The notes below the pieces were generated by a model. The model saw only the letters and a list, made by a program, of their open reading frames with translations, searched no databases and was not told the DNA's origin. Shown here one piece after another: positions 23,000-33,472 of a stretch of 64,000 nt of DNA (position 1 is the first letter of the stretch; every line of letters begins with the position of its first letter). The translations under genes were made by a program, and so were the position numbers. Source of the stretch: Chrysogorgia sp. JL179-B06 (taxonomy: Eukaryota > Cnidaria > Anthozoa > Scleralcyonacea > Chrysogorgiidae); contig JAYKKM010000256.1 of NCBI GenBank assembly GCA_035772405.1, forward strand, positions 124,001-188,000, written 5' to 3'.

Positions 23000-23230
23000 A
23001 AAAGGGTTTTTCCATACCTGAATTGTCAAGGCTGTTCCGACAAGCCTTCACTAGTTAACAAGTCTAACAGTTGTTGATAACTTGTAACAAGATTGATGAC
23101 TCCAACAATTAACAAACTTGTTTCAATAACAAGTTGTTACAAGTTTGACACCAACAAGCTTGTAACACCTTGATAAAATCACAACTGTTGCGCACACATA
23201 CCGTTAACAAGCTGTGAAATTTGTATGCAC
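23000..23230. repeat. AACAAGTTGTTAACAAG-type palindromic repeat
   Basis: The words AACAAG, CTTGTT and GTTAACAAG recur in both orientations over about 230 bp, giving a strongly self-complementary block. No boundaries or target duplications are clear. There is no coding. Confidence 0.65.
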
Positions 23231-23594
23231 GTGTCTAAATTCAACTGTGAAACAACAATTTATAGTTATCACAGAAATACATAAGTCGTTTGATGCGAAA
23301 AAATGTGAATACTAATTATATCTACCAAACTACTAACTATTCATGGGAAACCATGAATTACTCTACATTATATCAATGTCATATTAATAAAACCACTTCT
23401 TCCCATTTTCTCTCAATTACACTGACTTACCAGTTTTTCTTTTGCAAAAAAGGTGAATAGACTTTAATTATAATGTTTAACCCTACAACCCTATATATCC
23501 TTATAAATTGTTGGATGATTATACCCACCATAAAAATTAAATGGATGGATCTTCTATCTTGTATTCTATATAGAAAAGAACAATTAAGGAGGAA

Positions 23595-24044
23595 AATGAG
23601 ATGATAGTTTGTGAGAACAAAAAAACCCCGAATAAAGCAAGTATTTATGAAAAATATTTTTTAATTAACTCCAAATATCTTTCTTGGTATCTTACAATTG
23701 TCAATAATTGTTTCTATAATAATTGTTTCTATTAAAATTATTCTATCCTTTTTTCAGTGTCCAGGGAACAATTACTATCACATGACATGCTTAAATCTTG
23801 ACATATTGCCAAAAGCAGACCCATGGTTAGTAATTACTACAGCTCTAGTTTATTAATTATATATGTTGGATGAACTTTAACAAAATAATCTCAACTGCAA
23901 TTGTACAGAATTTGAGATGCTTTTTCCTGGCTGAAATAATTACTTTCAGACATTTTATTGTCAAATGGCTGTAAGTAATATAACAAGTTTCTTTAATGAA
24001 TTTCTTTTCAGATACTGTCCCAGTTGCATGCAAGACAGGTAGAT
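23595..24044 (+). pseudogene. PHD-finger C-terminal exons
   Basis: A piece at about 23595-23625 (EENEMIVCENKK), an exon 23758-23825 (CPGNNYYHMTCLNLDILPKA) and an exon from 24012 (YCPSCMQDR, stop at 24042-24044) line up as the second half of a PHD finger: C-x-H-x2-C, then W, then CxxC. PHD fingers bind histone H3 tails. If the introns are cut at the obvious GTTAGT and TTTTCAG sites, the conserved Trp codon becomes TGA (TG + A). So it is either dead, differently spliced, or carries one substitution. The first half of the finger is not found. Confidence 0.55.
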
Positions 24045-24360
24045 GAAATCGACAGTATTCAATGTGAACTATCAAGGATCTAATAAAGACTGTTACTGTT
24101 TCCTTTTTGTATGTACTGCACTAATTATAAGTTTGCTGAAGGATTAATTGGGTTAGCCGTTAGGCAGACATTGACTGTTACTTATTTAAATAATGGAGAA
24201 TACCAAACCGTAGTGGAATGAATTGTGTGAAAATCTGAGCGATTCTAAAGTCGTGAAGTGAGTCGAAATGCTGAAATCGGCTGTAGTCTCCTAGATTGAC
24301 CTAAAATAGTCTGAATCAAGGAAAACACAATGGAAGCATAAAAAATAACACAATGTATTA

Positions 24361-24447
24361 GGCCAAGTAAAAAAAAAAGTAGTTTATCGTCCTAACTTTA
24401 AAAAAAGAGGAGAATGCGGGCACCTTTTTTTTTTTTTTTTTTTTTTG
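24361..24447. repeat. GGCCAAGT module with poly-T tract
   Basis: The words GGCCAAGT-A(n)-GTAGTTTATCGTCC occur at 24363-24392 and again, same orientation, at 29713-29747, so they mark a dispersed repeat. A run of about 22 T lies at 24426-24447. The repeat's full boundaries are not visible. Confidence 0.6.
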
Positions 24448-24709
24448 AAGATGACTTCTCCGAATTAGCCAAAACCTAATTTTAACACCTATTGAAACTA
24501 TTTAACGTATTTACAAATAAACACAATATTTTGCATGTACATCATTCACATCTGACAATGATTTAGTCCGTTTTAACAATAAACACAAATACAAAGTTAA
24601 TATTGTATGACATCAAAACCCTGTCCATTTATTTCCAGCAGCATCGCTGAACAGTATATTGCTACAGAATATTTGTCGATAATTCCTTGATAATTCCTTG
24701 TCGATAATA

Positions 24710-27700
24710 TCATCTTGGATTGAAAGTATGCCTGTTTCTGTCCTTGGGGGCTTTACCCTGTTCTTTGCATTCATCACACAATGGGTAGGTTTGGGGAGTT
24801 GATGTAATATTATGCTCACTTATATAATAATAATAACACAAAGGATCTGTAAATGTAATGTAGTATGGAGCTTCTATGGGAGAGGCACAAGTCAGCTTGT
24901 CATTCACAAAAACACGCTCAAATATTCCACCCTCATAGTCCTCGATATCTTGGAAGCAAGATCCACACGAGAAAGCGATGTTATCTAACTCGCTTTCCAG
25001 CTCGCGTATCTCATTCTTCTTTAGTACACGGTTTGAATAACACTCTCCACTTCAAACAGTCATCACACTGCAGAAAGAAAACAAATATATAGAAATGTCT
25101 GAGACATTTTGAACATTAAAATGCCCACTGCAGTGATATGATTTGTTTATACATTGTTAATCATACCTTTATGTGATTTTCTAAGTAAATTAATGCAACG
25201 GTTTACACTCACCTGGACAACCGTCTTTGCATTGTTGGATTTGTTCGAGGATGGAGCAAAAGGCATACGATGGCGAGCAGCAGCTTTCTGAAGTTTAGAA
25301 GGAACATGTTTCTCATCATTGCTAGCACCATCTTGTCCATACAATTCCTGAAATACACATTAAAATCAAATTAGAAACCACCAGGGTTATAAACAGAGGT
25401 TCTTTAGAGTGTATGGTAGTACATGCAGTGTATGGTACAATTTAATACCTCAAACGATTTGTAGTGATCCTTATGTGGAACCGGATAAGGCAAATGGTGG
25501 AGCTTGTCAAACACATCAGGTTGGGTTCTGGGGTTTTTGCAAGCGCAATCTTTTTCTGTGCACTTTTTTATGCTAAACTGGTAGTGACCTATATGTGTAT
25601 GAATATCAAGAAATCTTTAGTTTACATGAGACCTTGCAGGGCTTGGATGTATCTATCAATACATCTGAATTGAAGTCGGGGTCTATCTTCTGAAGTTGCG
25701 ATGCCATGCTTATCAGGTCCTCTTTGGTGGCTGCAGAAAACACTTGGAAATGTTTCTCCTTAAGTTGGCATCTCTTAAACTGAGAACTCAAAAGAATCTT
25801 GGATTGTTGAAGCGAGTCAGTAATTTCATCTTGGATTTTTTTTGGCGGCTAGGTTCCTGATTTGTTTTAAATTGTTAGCAGATTTCAGTGAGCCCTCTTG
25901 TGTTGCTGTTTCCGTCCTCATGACACCAGTGCCTTATGACACCAGTGCCTAAAGCTAAATTGAGAATGGACATGACTCGTTCTGCAGGATTCTTCCACGA
26001 GTGATGTGGAGGTGTCTGTACCAGGATCAGCATGTCTAAGTCTCGCTCCAGAAAGTATGCCACTTGACTGAGTTGGGTTCTAAGAAACCGTAAGTTGTGA
26101 TCAGGTCCACCATCATGATAGTGGCATTCTACTGATTTGATGCTTTTAAGCAACTGTGCAATTCACATGCATGCTGAAGAGCAGATGACGGTTCAAAGAC
26201 ATTGTCTTTGAGGCCAACATACACTTGGCCATCATAGAAACTTCCGTCTATTGAATCAGGGATCTCGACAACTAGAGAGACGGAAGGAGACAATGAAAAC
26301 TTGGTAAAGTCGTGGTCACCAACACCAACTTCGAAAGACTGGTTTAAGCCGACAATGACATGCTTTCCATGCTCCACTGCAGCCATAGCCTGCAAAGCGG
26401 GTGTTTAGGGGTTGGGGAGGGGACTGGGGCGATGGCGGATGGAACGCCTGCACGAAAGACCCATGTTTTTGGATTTCTACGTCCACCAGAAGACGCTAAA
26501 TTCTAATTGGCTAACTCAACTCATTAGTGTTCAGGGGTTTCCTGTCAGGAAATAAACATTTAAAAATGGTGACTTTAAAAAAACAGTGTTGGAGATGATT
26601 TTCTTTCGAAAGCTTAACCGATCTTCAGTTCGTTGCTGGTCGTAGCTTTCAATTAAAACAGGAACAAAATGTTGCAACGATGCAGCTGCTGGGAAAAGAT
26701 GTTTTGATGGTATTACCAACGAGATTTGGCAGAGTTTGATTATGGATTTAGTAGATTTACCAGACGTTCGTGCGAGTGCGTAATAGGCCTTGTCTTCAGG
26801 TGTTTCAACAGTGCTCTCTGGGCCTTCGAAAATTCCTTCGACATTTCAGAATAAAGAGACTTACAGTACGGCTAGACATATATAAGTGATGGTTTCTACG
26901 TTGTCTTTCCTATGAAATTTCTTGGCCAAATCCCATTCTGGAGTTACGGTGTTCGGTAGTCAGATGGTGGAACTAGGCTGTCTCCTTCTTTCGCATGTGC
27001 TGATACTCGTTTAATAAAGTTAAAAAGTTCAAAATAATTTCTTATGTGTTCTGCCGCAAGACCTACAAACCAGCTCGAAGAAAGTTTCACTGCGTAGTAA
27101 TGCAAAGCCGATTGATTCACAAGTCTCAGCCAGAATCAACTCTGTGCTTCCATGTCTACACGATTGCTTGAATAAATTGAATAAACTCAAAATAAATCTT
27201 GTTTCCACCAGATGCAGTCAAGCTTTTTACGCAGTTTCAGACATGGATATTTCACGATTCGGCCCGAAATGAAATGTTTTAATCATTGAGGAAAGCCCGC
27301 TTGTCGCTGATTGGTTGTTTTTGACAGTTCGTGTGGGAGGAAATCCAAAAACATGGGTCTTTCGTGCAGGCGTTCCCTCCCCCTCCCCACTTCGCCTTTC
27401 CTCTTTCTGACTCCCCCTAACGCCGCCACGCAGGCTACTGCAGCCACTGGAAAGCCAGGCTCTCCCACCTTGATTGTATGCTTGTCGTCTTCACACACAA
27501 GGCTCACAATATTCTGGAACTTTACACAAAATGCTTTTTGGTATATAAACACAGCTGATGCGTAGTGGACATCTACATGACTTTTTCTAAACTGGCGTGC
27601 TGCAACAACCATTTTGACTTTCAGCCTTCCTGTATGTCTGCTGCTAGCTGCGCATGCCTTACTTGGCCAGAACTGTAACCGGAGCCATTGAACGGATGGT

Positions 27701-28558
27701 ATTGGAGTTCCTTCAGGGTATTGGAGTTCCTTCAGGGCATTGTTCCTTAACCTGTTCATGTAAGTCACAAGCACTCATTGCCATAGCAAGATGAACCACA
27801 CTCTCCCCATTATCAGTGACATCATGTCTTCTATCATCTACCGCCGTTTCTACTTTACCTTTGATAAAATCCTGGCACTTCTGCAAGAAAAGTGAATATT
27901 CTTCTGGTCTTCCAGTGTTGTTGACTCTAAAGTCCCACAACATCTCAGGATCTTCGTCATCCAGTATCTGTTGTATCCGACTGTCAACTTCCTTCTCGGA
28001 CATGTTCCGTGCAGCTGCAGAATCGCTAGTTAATCGGCGGTATGCTTCTCGAAGAAATGCGCTCTTAACTCCAGTTACTCTACCAAAGTTGGAAATAAAC
28101 TCTCTTTTCATAGCCCGACTATGGTACACAGGGAATTGCGATTTCAGCTTATCTTTGGTCTCATCATTTTTCTGCTGTCGGACACCTTCGTTGTCAGATA
28201 CTTCTAGCCTCCACACAAAATGGAGGTGGGCATGCAATGCTGTGCGAGTACCTAATACACTTGACAGGGAAAACCAGGCCAGCCATGTATTCACTTCTCC
28301 TTCTCCTATCAGTAGGGGCAAAGTCATTAATGAAAATAGCCTTGTAAGAATCGGCATGTTGGAGTGCTTCATGAAGGGTTTTATATGTTAAAGATTTCTT
28401 TGTTGGTGTGACGTTCACCGCATCGTAGACTTGCCATTCATAAACGTCTGTGCAGGCAACCTTCCTGGCTTGACGCGCTTGAGTTGCAGGCACTTGTACT
28501 TCCAGGTGGTTGGCATATTTCCTCAGGTTGTCAGCTAGTCTCAGCAAAGTATTGTACA
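24710..28558 (-). pseudogene. Multi-exon gene of unknown, possibly DDE-type, family
   Basis: Read on minus: an N-terminal exon from 28558 (YKTLHEALQHADSYKAIFIN, TWLAWFSLSSVLGTRTALHA), then REAYRRLTSDSAAARNMSEK and EDPEMLWDFRVNNTGRPEE. VQWLRLQFWPSKACAASSRH and VGEPGFPVAA follow. After an insertion, EHGKHVIVGLNQSFEVG resumes, then DGGPDHN and HHSWKNPAERVMSILNLAL. Smaller exons follow: 25606-25800, 25449-25560, 25213-25347, and a Cys-rich end (CDDCLKW, PLCDECKEQ) up to 25067. D(GGPDHN) and E(NPAER) could be parts of a DDE triad (inference). Disabling changes are a 19-bp tandem duplication at 27698-27735, frameshifts near 28300, 26150 and 25040, and the 1,052-bp insertion at 26386-27437. The family is recurrent in corals; no function is known to me. 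Confidence 0.65.
26386..27437. mobile_element. 1,052-bp TIR element with 9-bp target duplication
   Basis: The ends read TAGCCTGCAAAGCGGGTG and, reversed, TAGCCTGCGTGGCGGCG. The inverted arms extend about 95 bp and include CCTGCACGAAAGACCCATG. The flanks carry CTGCAGCCA at 26377-26385 and 27438-27446, an exact 9-bp duplication. Removing the element and one duplicate rejoins the interrupted protein frame (FPVAA to AVEHGK). No transposase is inside. A 9-bp duplication with such ends fits MULE-like elements (inference). Minus-strand ORF extension through its right end is an accident. Confidence 0.9.
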
Positions 28559-28565
28559 CTCCTAA

Positions 28566-28590
28566 GAATAAATAAATAAATAAATAAAAA
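28566..28590. repeat. (AAAT)n microsatellite
   Basis: About six AAAT/AATA units just upstream (on minus) of the first visible exon of the unknown gene. An acceptor-like CTTAG adjoins at 28559-28563. Confidence 0.85.
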
Positions 28591-28639
28591 TATATAACAA
28601 AATAAATAACACTCGTACTAATAATTCTTATGGGGGCGG

Positions 28640-29040
28640 GTAATGTGTACTCTAAGAACTCATTCTACATATCTAATGAAAGCTTGATTAACAGCCTCTG
28701 ACATATGTACAACAATATATTGGGACTGATTGCTATAAATAGCTTTAAAAAGCGAAAACAACGCTCGGATTGGATTCACAAACTCTGAGAAATATATTAG
28801 ATATTTCGACGACGATATCTTTTGAAATACCAACTCTAGCTACTCATGCTATACATCAAAATGATCAAATGAAAGCCTGAATAACATACTCGGACATATT
28901 TGCAAAGATATATCTTTGTAACTGATTACTAACAGCGTTAAAAAAGGGAAAATGGATTTAACTTTTGACGCCAATTAAAATTTACGAACTTGTCATCTTC
29001 CGTCGACGATACTGTATCTTTTGAACACTGCATTTATGAA
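28640..29040. repeat. Two diverged tandem ~210-bp units
   Basis: Both units run through ATGAAAGC(T/C)TGA-TAACA, GACATAT-TGCAA, GACTGATT or AACTGATTACTA, AGC-TTAAAAA, then GACGA and TATCTTTTGAA. The order is the same, with 20-30 percent differences by eye. No coding or clear ends. Confidence 0.6.
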
Positions 29041-30089
29041 CTTTTTGAACACAAATCTTCATTCACCGTTATTTCCTTGTGTTACCAAGGTAACAAAAAT
29101 TGGTGGCCGTTGATGCATATAAATATACAAATAAATCCGATTCTAGTTTTCCCACCCTGACCCTAAGAATCCCTGTGATAAGGGACTAAACGCCCGTCGA
29201 TATTAGCACCCTCAGGCCTTCGTGCCGGGCGAGGGGATTGTGCAAACATGTATATGCAAATGCAACCTCTTTTATGTAGTTCGTCCTTGAATTTGTGGAT
29301 AAGATTTCAGTTAAAAGAAGATCAATATCTTGGAATCTTTACAGCCAAACCGGGTTTTCGTTTCCCGAAAGATTGCAATTTGCAGGTTGCTCAAAAGACC
29401 CAATGAAAGTTAATTACTCAAACATCAAGTTGAACATATCACATGTGAAATTTGACATTTTAAAAATGGAACTTCTAAGCAATCGGCAAATTGTATTTTA
29501 ATAATGCAATATTGCAATGTTCGATGGAAACGAACATCTGCTTCGAAATTTTGTCAGTGCTTTCACACTATTGTCTTGTTTAATACAGGTATATGATATA
29601 CATTTATGAAGTTTGTATTGAATTCAGTGTCTATGTAGTCACGCAGATTTCAGAACCAACAATGCTACAAATGGACAAAAAAGCAAAATAACTCAATAAA
29701 TGTAAAGACTTAAGGCCAAGTGAAAAAATATAGTAGTTTATCGTCCCCGCGCGCATCCTTTTTTCCTGCTGCATCAAATTAATTTTTTTTAAATTTTATT
29801 TGCATCCAAAATCTGTCTTGTTTTCGGCAACTTTCGGTTCACCTCGTGTTTTCGCGCCAAAATTTTGCATGTGGAGAATTTGACGGCACAGGAGTTGCAA
29901 TAGACGACAAGTACCAAACAATTCAAGTAAGTGATTGTAGTACTGCATATGTTAATGTCGCTTTTAATATATATTAAAATACTCGGCATTAATAATTCAT
30001 GAAGAAAGAAAAAGAAATGGCTGCCTATTTCAATTAGTTACAATCAAAATGCAAATATGTTCTTACTTCCGCTTCTCTAGTGCGTTGTG
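29041..30089. other. Non-coding, one dispersed-repeat module
   Basis: Apart from the GGCCAAGT module at 29713-29760 nothing specific is seen. Small ORFs at 29295 and 29789 lack any recognisable feature. Confidence 0.5.
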
Positions 30090-30597
30090 TATATATTTAA
30101 TACTGTATATTTCTGTAGCCGCTACCGATACCGATAATAGACTGTTGTTATATAATAGTCTTATTCTCCCAATCTTTGACTATGCTGATTTGATATGGAG
30201 CGATAAAGCGAATGAAACTTTGATGGCAAAATTGCAAATTTTGCAGAATAAGGCTGCAAAACAAATTTTAGATCGTCCTTGGTTTTCATCTGCTTCATGT
30301 GCCTTACATGATTTAGGATGGAAACCTTTGTCAAATCGTAGGTTCTATCATCGTTGTTTATATGTTTTTAAGTGTCTAAATAATCTTATTGACAATGATA
30401 TAAACTTTTTATATAATAAAGACATTCACGACTATAATACCAGGACCAAGAACAAATTAAGGCTCCCAAGAATAAAGAGAAACTGGGGTAAATATAAGGT
30501 AGATTATCATGCAATATCGGATTGGAACTCCTTAGATGAGCAGCCAGTTACTGACTCAGACTCACTTAGTAAATTTAAGTCAACTTTCTTAAAATAG
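30090..30597 (+). pseudogene. LINE reverse transcriptase C-terminal fragment
   Basis: From about 30120 the frame reads LLLYNSLILPIFDYADLIWS, then LQILQNKAAKQILDRP, LHDLGWKPLSNRRFYHRCL and FKCLNNL, ending in NWNSLDEQPVTD-like sequence and a stop at 30595. This is the tail after the RT palm of CR1/jockey-type non-LTR retrotransposons (thumb and connection). RT catalytic motifs and endonuclease are absent, as expected of a 5'-truncated insertion. The leading 30 residues are not LINE-like. Confidence 0.8.
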
Positions 30598-31108
30598 TAT
30601 TGGTATATTGCATAGTATATTGACTTGTTGCATGCATGCATGCTGATTGTTGTAATTTTAACATCTATATAGTATTCATAATTCGTTTTTAATATTAAGT
30701 CTTATTGTAATAATCTTCACTTAATAGTGTCAGGACCTTTCTGAAAATCATGTATTCGTGAGAAAGCTTCCTGACCTTTAATAAAGATCTTATTCATAAA
30801 AAATATTGAACAAGAAATTGTCGTAACAACACTGCATAATATTATATATTGATGAATAAATTGCATAATATCATATACTGCATAACCCTGCTTTACGTTG
30901 TGATGGGGTCACTCTCTGCCTGGGATTTACTGATCAATATTTCGGCTAGTTCTTTCTAAGTTAACCGCTGATATTTCGATACGTATCGCGGGCAGGGGTC
31001 ACTCTCAACCAATCGATCAAGAATTTTGATCCTTTTGAAAATTCTAACCTAAAATAACTCGCAAAAGTCTGTGGCTGTTTGGTTGAGTTTGGAAGTTTTC
31101 AACCTGAC
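30598..31108. other. Non-coding flank
   Basis: AT-rich sequence with AATAAAGATC-type signals near 30778 after the LINE tail. A repeated GGTCACTCTC word occurs at 30906 and 30998. It could hold a promoter for the exon at 31109, but nothing specific is seen. Confidence 0.4.
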
Positions 31109-31234
31109 ATGGCAGCCAAAGAGTTCAAATGTGGAGATCTGATCTGGGCCAAGATGAGAGGTCATCATAGAACCCGTTTCAAACGTCGAATTTATCATCG
31201 ATTATTGAGCACAAAACAAAACAGAGCAAAATAA
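31109..31234 (+). CDS. Isolated first exon, PWWP-like start
   Basis: An ATG in acceptable context opens MAAKEFKCGDLIWAKMRGHH, which matches the first strand of a PWWP domain (the KxGDLxxAKxxG pattern of HDGF, NSD and related chromatin readers). The YPxWPA motif that should follow is not in the contiguous sequence, so either an intron starts at AGAG|GTCATC or the gene is broken here. The frame runs on to a stop at 31232. No downstream PWWP exon was identified. Confidence 0.4.
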   Translation: MAAKEFKCGDLIWAKMRGHHRTRFKRRIYHRLLSTKQNRAK

Positions 31235-31330
31235 CACGTTCGAAATGGCGTCCGATTTGGCTTCCACCAAGGGGAAAATTCAAGCCAAAAATACCAATTG
31301 TTCTCGATTTTTTACAAGACTAGAACTGAA

Positions 31331-31615
31331 CTACAGGCCCGAATTTAATTTATTTTTAAAGTGCAAATTCGTTTCTTTGTTACATTCATCGTTCAAATTA
31401 GAATATTTCTTTGCATGTCTTGTGTTGATGGTGTCACGGACAGACTGCGCGCGCTGTTTCAAGAATTCATTCAAGTTCTTGAATGTATCTACGGGTAGGA
31501 TAGATGTGAGTTCTATTCTGGTATGATACATTCGTTTCTTGATTGAGTTGATTTGACTATGACAAATAGAGAGGTCAGTTCGAGTGTGTGGAGTGACGAA
31601 CTGTGTTGTAGACAA
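31331..31615 (-). other. Open frame with PLE/LINE-like flavour
   Basis: A 94-codon minus-strand frame with basic, helical composition (NLNEFLKQRAQSVRDTINTR, HAKKYSNLN). It resembles the region before the RT in some Penelope-like polyproteins, but only loosely. It lies just beyond the stop of the five-exon gene and could be that gene's 3' UTR. No firm function is claimed. Confidence 0.2.
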
Positions 31616-31680
31616 AGTCGCGCTGAAACTGAGCAGACTTCAACAATGACTGACACATGAATTTTTATTAACTTTTTTCA

Positions 31681-33472
31681 TCACAGACCCAGCCTTTGAA
31701 TTTCGCCGCGAAAATAGTATCGTATCACGACGGCATTTTTTTCACTGAATTCGACGTCACGTGATCGCCTTTGCTTTGCCACAGGCTGTGAAATCATCCC
31801 AAGTGATACTTCTTGTTTTTAATCCAAAATAAAGATTAAAATAATTTTTAATTGTCTATAGCCATGAATTTTTGTCTACTTCCTATTATATACTTACATG
31901 CTTTTGTTGTATGTGGTGCCGCAATTTTCCTGGATTTTCGTGATCATCGCCGCAGCAGGTGACTGTAACATCTGGCCATTGTCTGCAAGGGAAGATGTCA
32001 GACTCTTGTCAGTTCAGGTTTGTGCAGACCACAGACGGTTTTAATGTTCTTTTATGTGCATTTTAATAGGCATTATTCCCCTCGTTTTCGCAACTGAAAT
32101 TGAATAGAATTTTGTTCGCTCCAACTGCAATTTTCAGTGATTGGAGCTTTGAAGTGGCCATTTAGGGATGGTACTCATGAGGTGTAAAATTATATGGTTT
32201 TAGTCTTTCATTGATATTTATCTTAAGATGGGTACTTACTCCATGATGTGTGTCCGCCATCCACGTTCTTGGGGAGCTGTTGTCGCATAGAAACCATCAT
32301 CTGTTCTTTTTCGTTTGTTTCCCGGTCTTATTTTTTGTTCAACATCTTTCAGAAACCGATAGGCTTAAAATAGAAGAAAAGGAGAGTTTATTTTTGCCCC
32401 CTCACCTGTGAAAATAAAAAGATTAAATGGTAGGAATACCATTACTGCGGGCCAATTACTGCCGTATTTGCTAACCTGCGGAAGAACATCCTTCTCCATC
32501 ACCTTCATCGTGTTTAAACCTTCCGTCGCGTCCTCGTTTAAGCCCCGACCTTATCAAATGGGACTGCGATGAGGTAGATGAGCCCATGGGAGATGCAACT
32601 GTGCAGTGATGTGGTGAGGTCACCGTTTCATCACCGGTTGTCATGGGCGACCCCTAAAAACATTTTTGTAGAATTGAAATGCAATTGTTAGTGTTTCTCG
32701 ACCACGATTAATGAAAGTAAATCATGTATTCAAAGACCTTGGTGCACAGTTCTGTACAAATAGTGGCCTCCTTAAAGCTAATTTTAGAAAAACTGGCATA
32801 AAATCAGAAATTAATTATATTTGAAAATTCAGTCCATCTGCATACTGTATAACGCTGCATCCAAAAAATCTGTTCCAGTAAACGCACATAATGCAGTCAT
32901 AGAAGTTGAACAATACGAACATTTTCTGGGAGAAGGCCCCAGACAATCTACTAACACATATGACACCACACCAAACTTTTTCTGGCATGGTCCTTTCTGT
33001 AGATGCCCACTAACGAATTCTTCAAAAAGCCCTGGTAGCGAATTCTTCAAAAAGCCCTGGTGCGAACGGAGTATCCATTGTTACCATTGCGGAACTTGGG
33101 GATGCCACTGTAGTTGAAGTCGATGCGACCAATGAAGCGACGCCCTCTGCAGGAGTGTGGAGCGAGGACACCGACAAAATCCTAAAACCAAGCAGGGAAC
33201 GTTTTTGGACAAAAATTTCAAAAATAATATTAATGAAAACTAGGAAGAAGAGCACCCTACTATTCTATTCACTTAAATCTCTTGAAATTATTCATCGCAC
33301 GTACTTCTGTTCCGTTTGGAGAGGCGCCCAGCTCTCGTTCTCTTTGGATATATTCGATCGCTTCTATTCCAGCGTCAAACAACTCCGGACATTTTCGTGA
33401 TCGCTTGTATTGTTTACGATTTTCCCACAACGTCAAGCAATCTGCACGAACATTACGCCTGTTGAACGACAT
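31681..33472 (-). CDS. Five-exon orphan gene
   Basis: On the minus strand five exons join in one frame: 33472-33305, 32653-32476, 32363-32240, 31982-31898 and 31785-31681 (stop). All introns have GT and AG (donors GTACGT, GTTAGC, GTAAGT, GTAAGT), and phases 0, 1, 2 and 0 match. Total 660 nt, 219 residues. The start is MSFNRRNVRADCLTLWENRK. The middle is Ser/Thr-rich, then basic with GNKRKRTDDG, and a CC...HENPGKLRHHIQQKH stretch could be a degenerate zinc finger. The end is basic. No known family is recognised. Intactness across four introns argues for a real gene, cellular or a domesticated transposon protein. Confidence 0.6.
32821..33210 (+). other. Coding-like segment inside an intron, opposite strand
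   Basis: The plus strand reads NAVIEVEQYEHFLGEGP, then after a tandem 27-bp duplication (AATTCTTCAAAAAGCCCTGG, about 33014 and 33041) SIVTIAELGDATVVEVDATN, ending in GVWSEDTDKIL, which resembles the start of a Myb/SANT-like helix. Frames shift between pieces. It lies in intron 1 of the five-exon minus-strand gene and may be a transposon fragment. Confidence 0.3.

Noticed and set aside
27816..28391. 191-codon plus-strand ORF
   Set aside because: It overlaps the clearly recognisable minus-strand coding (WLAWFSLSSVLGTRTALHA and following); a shadow.
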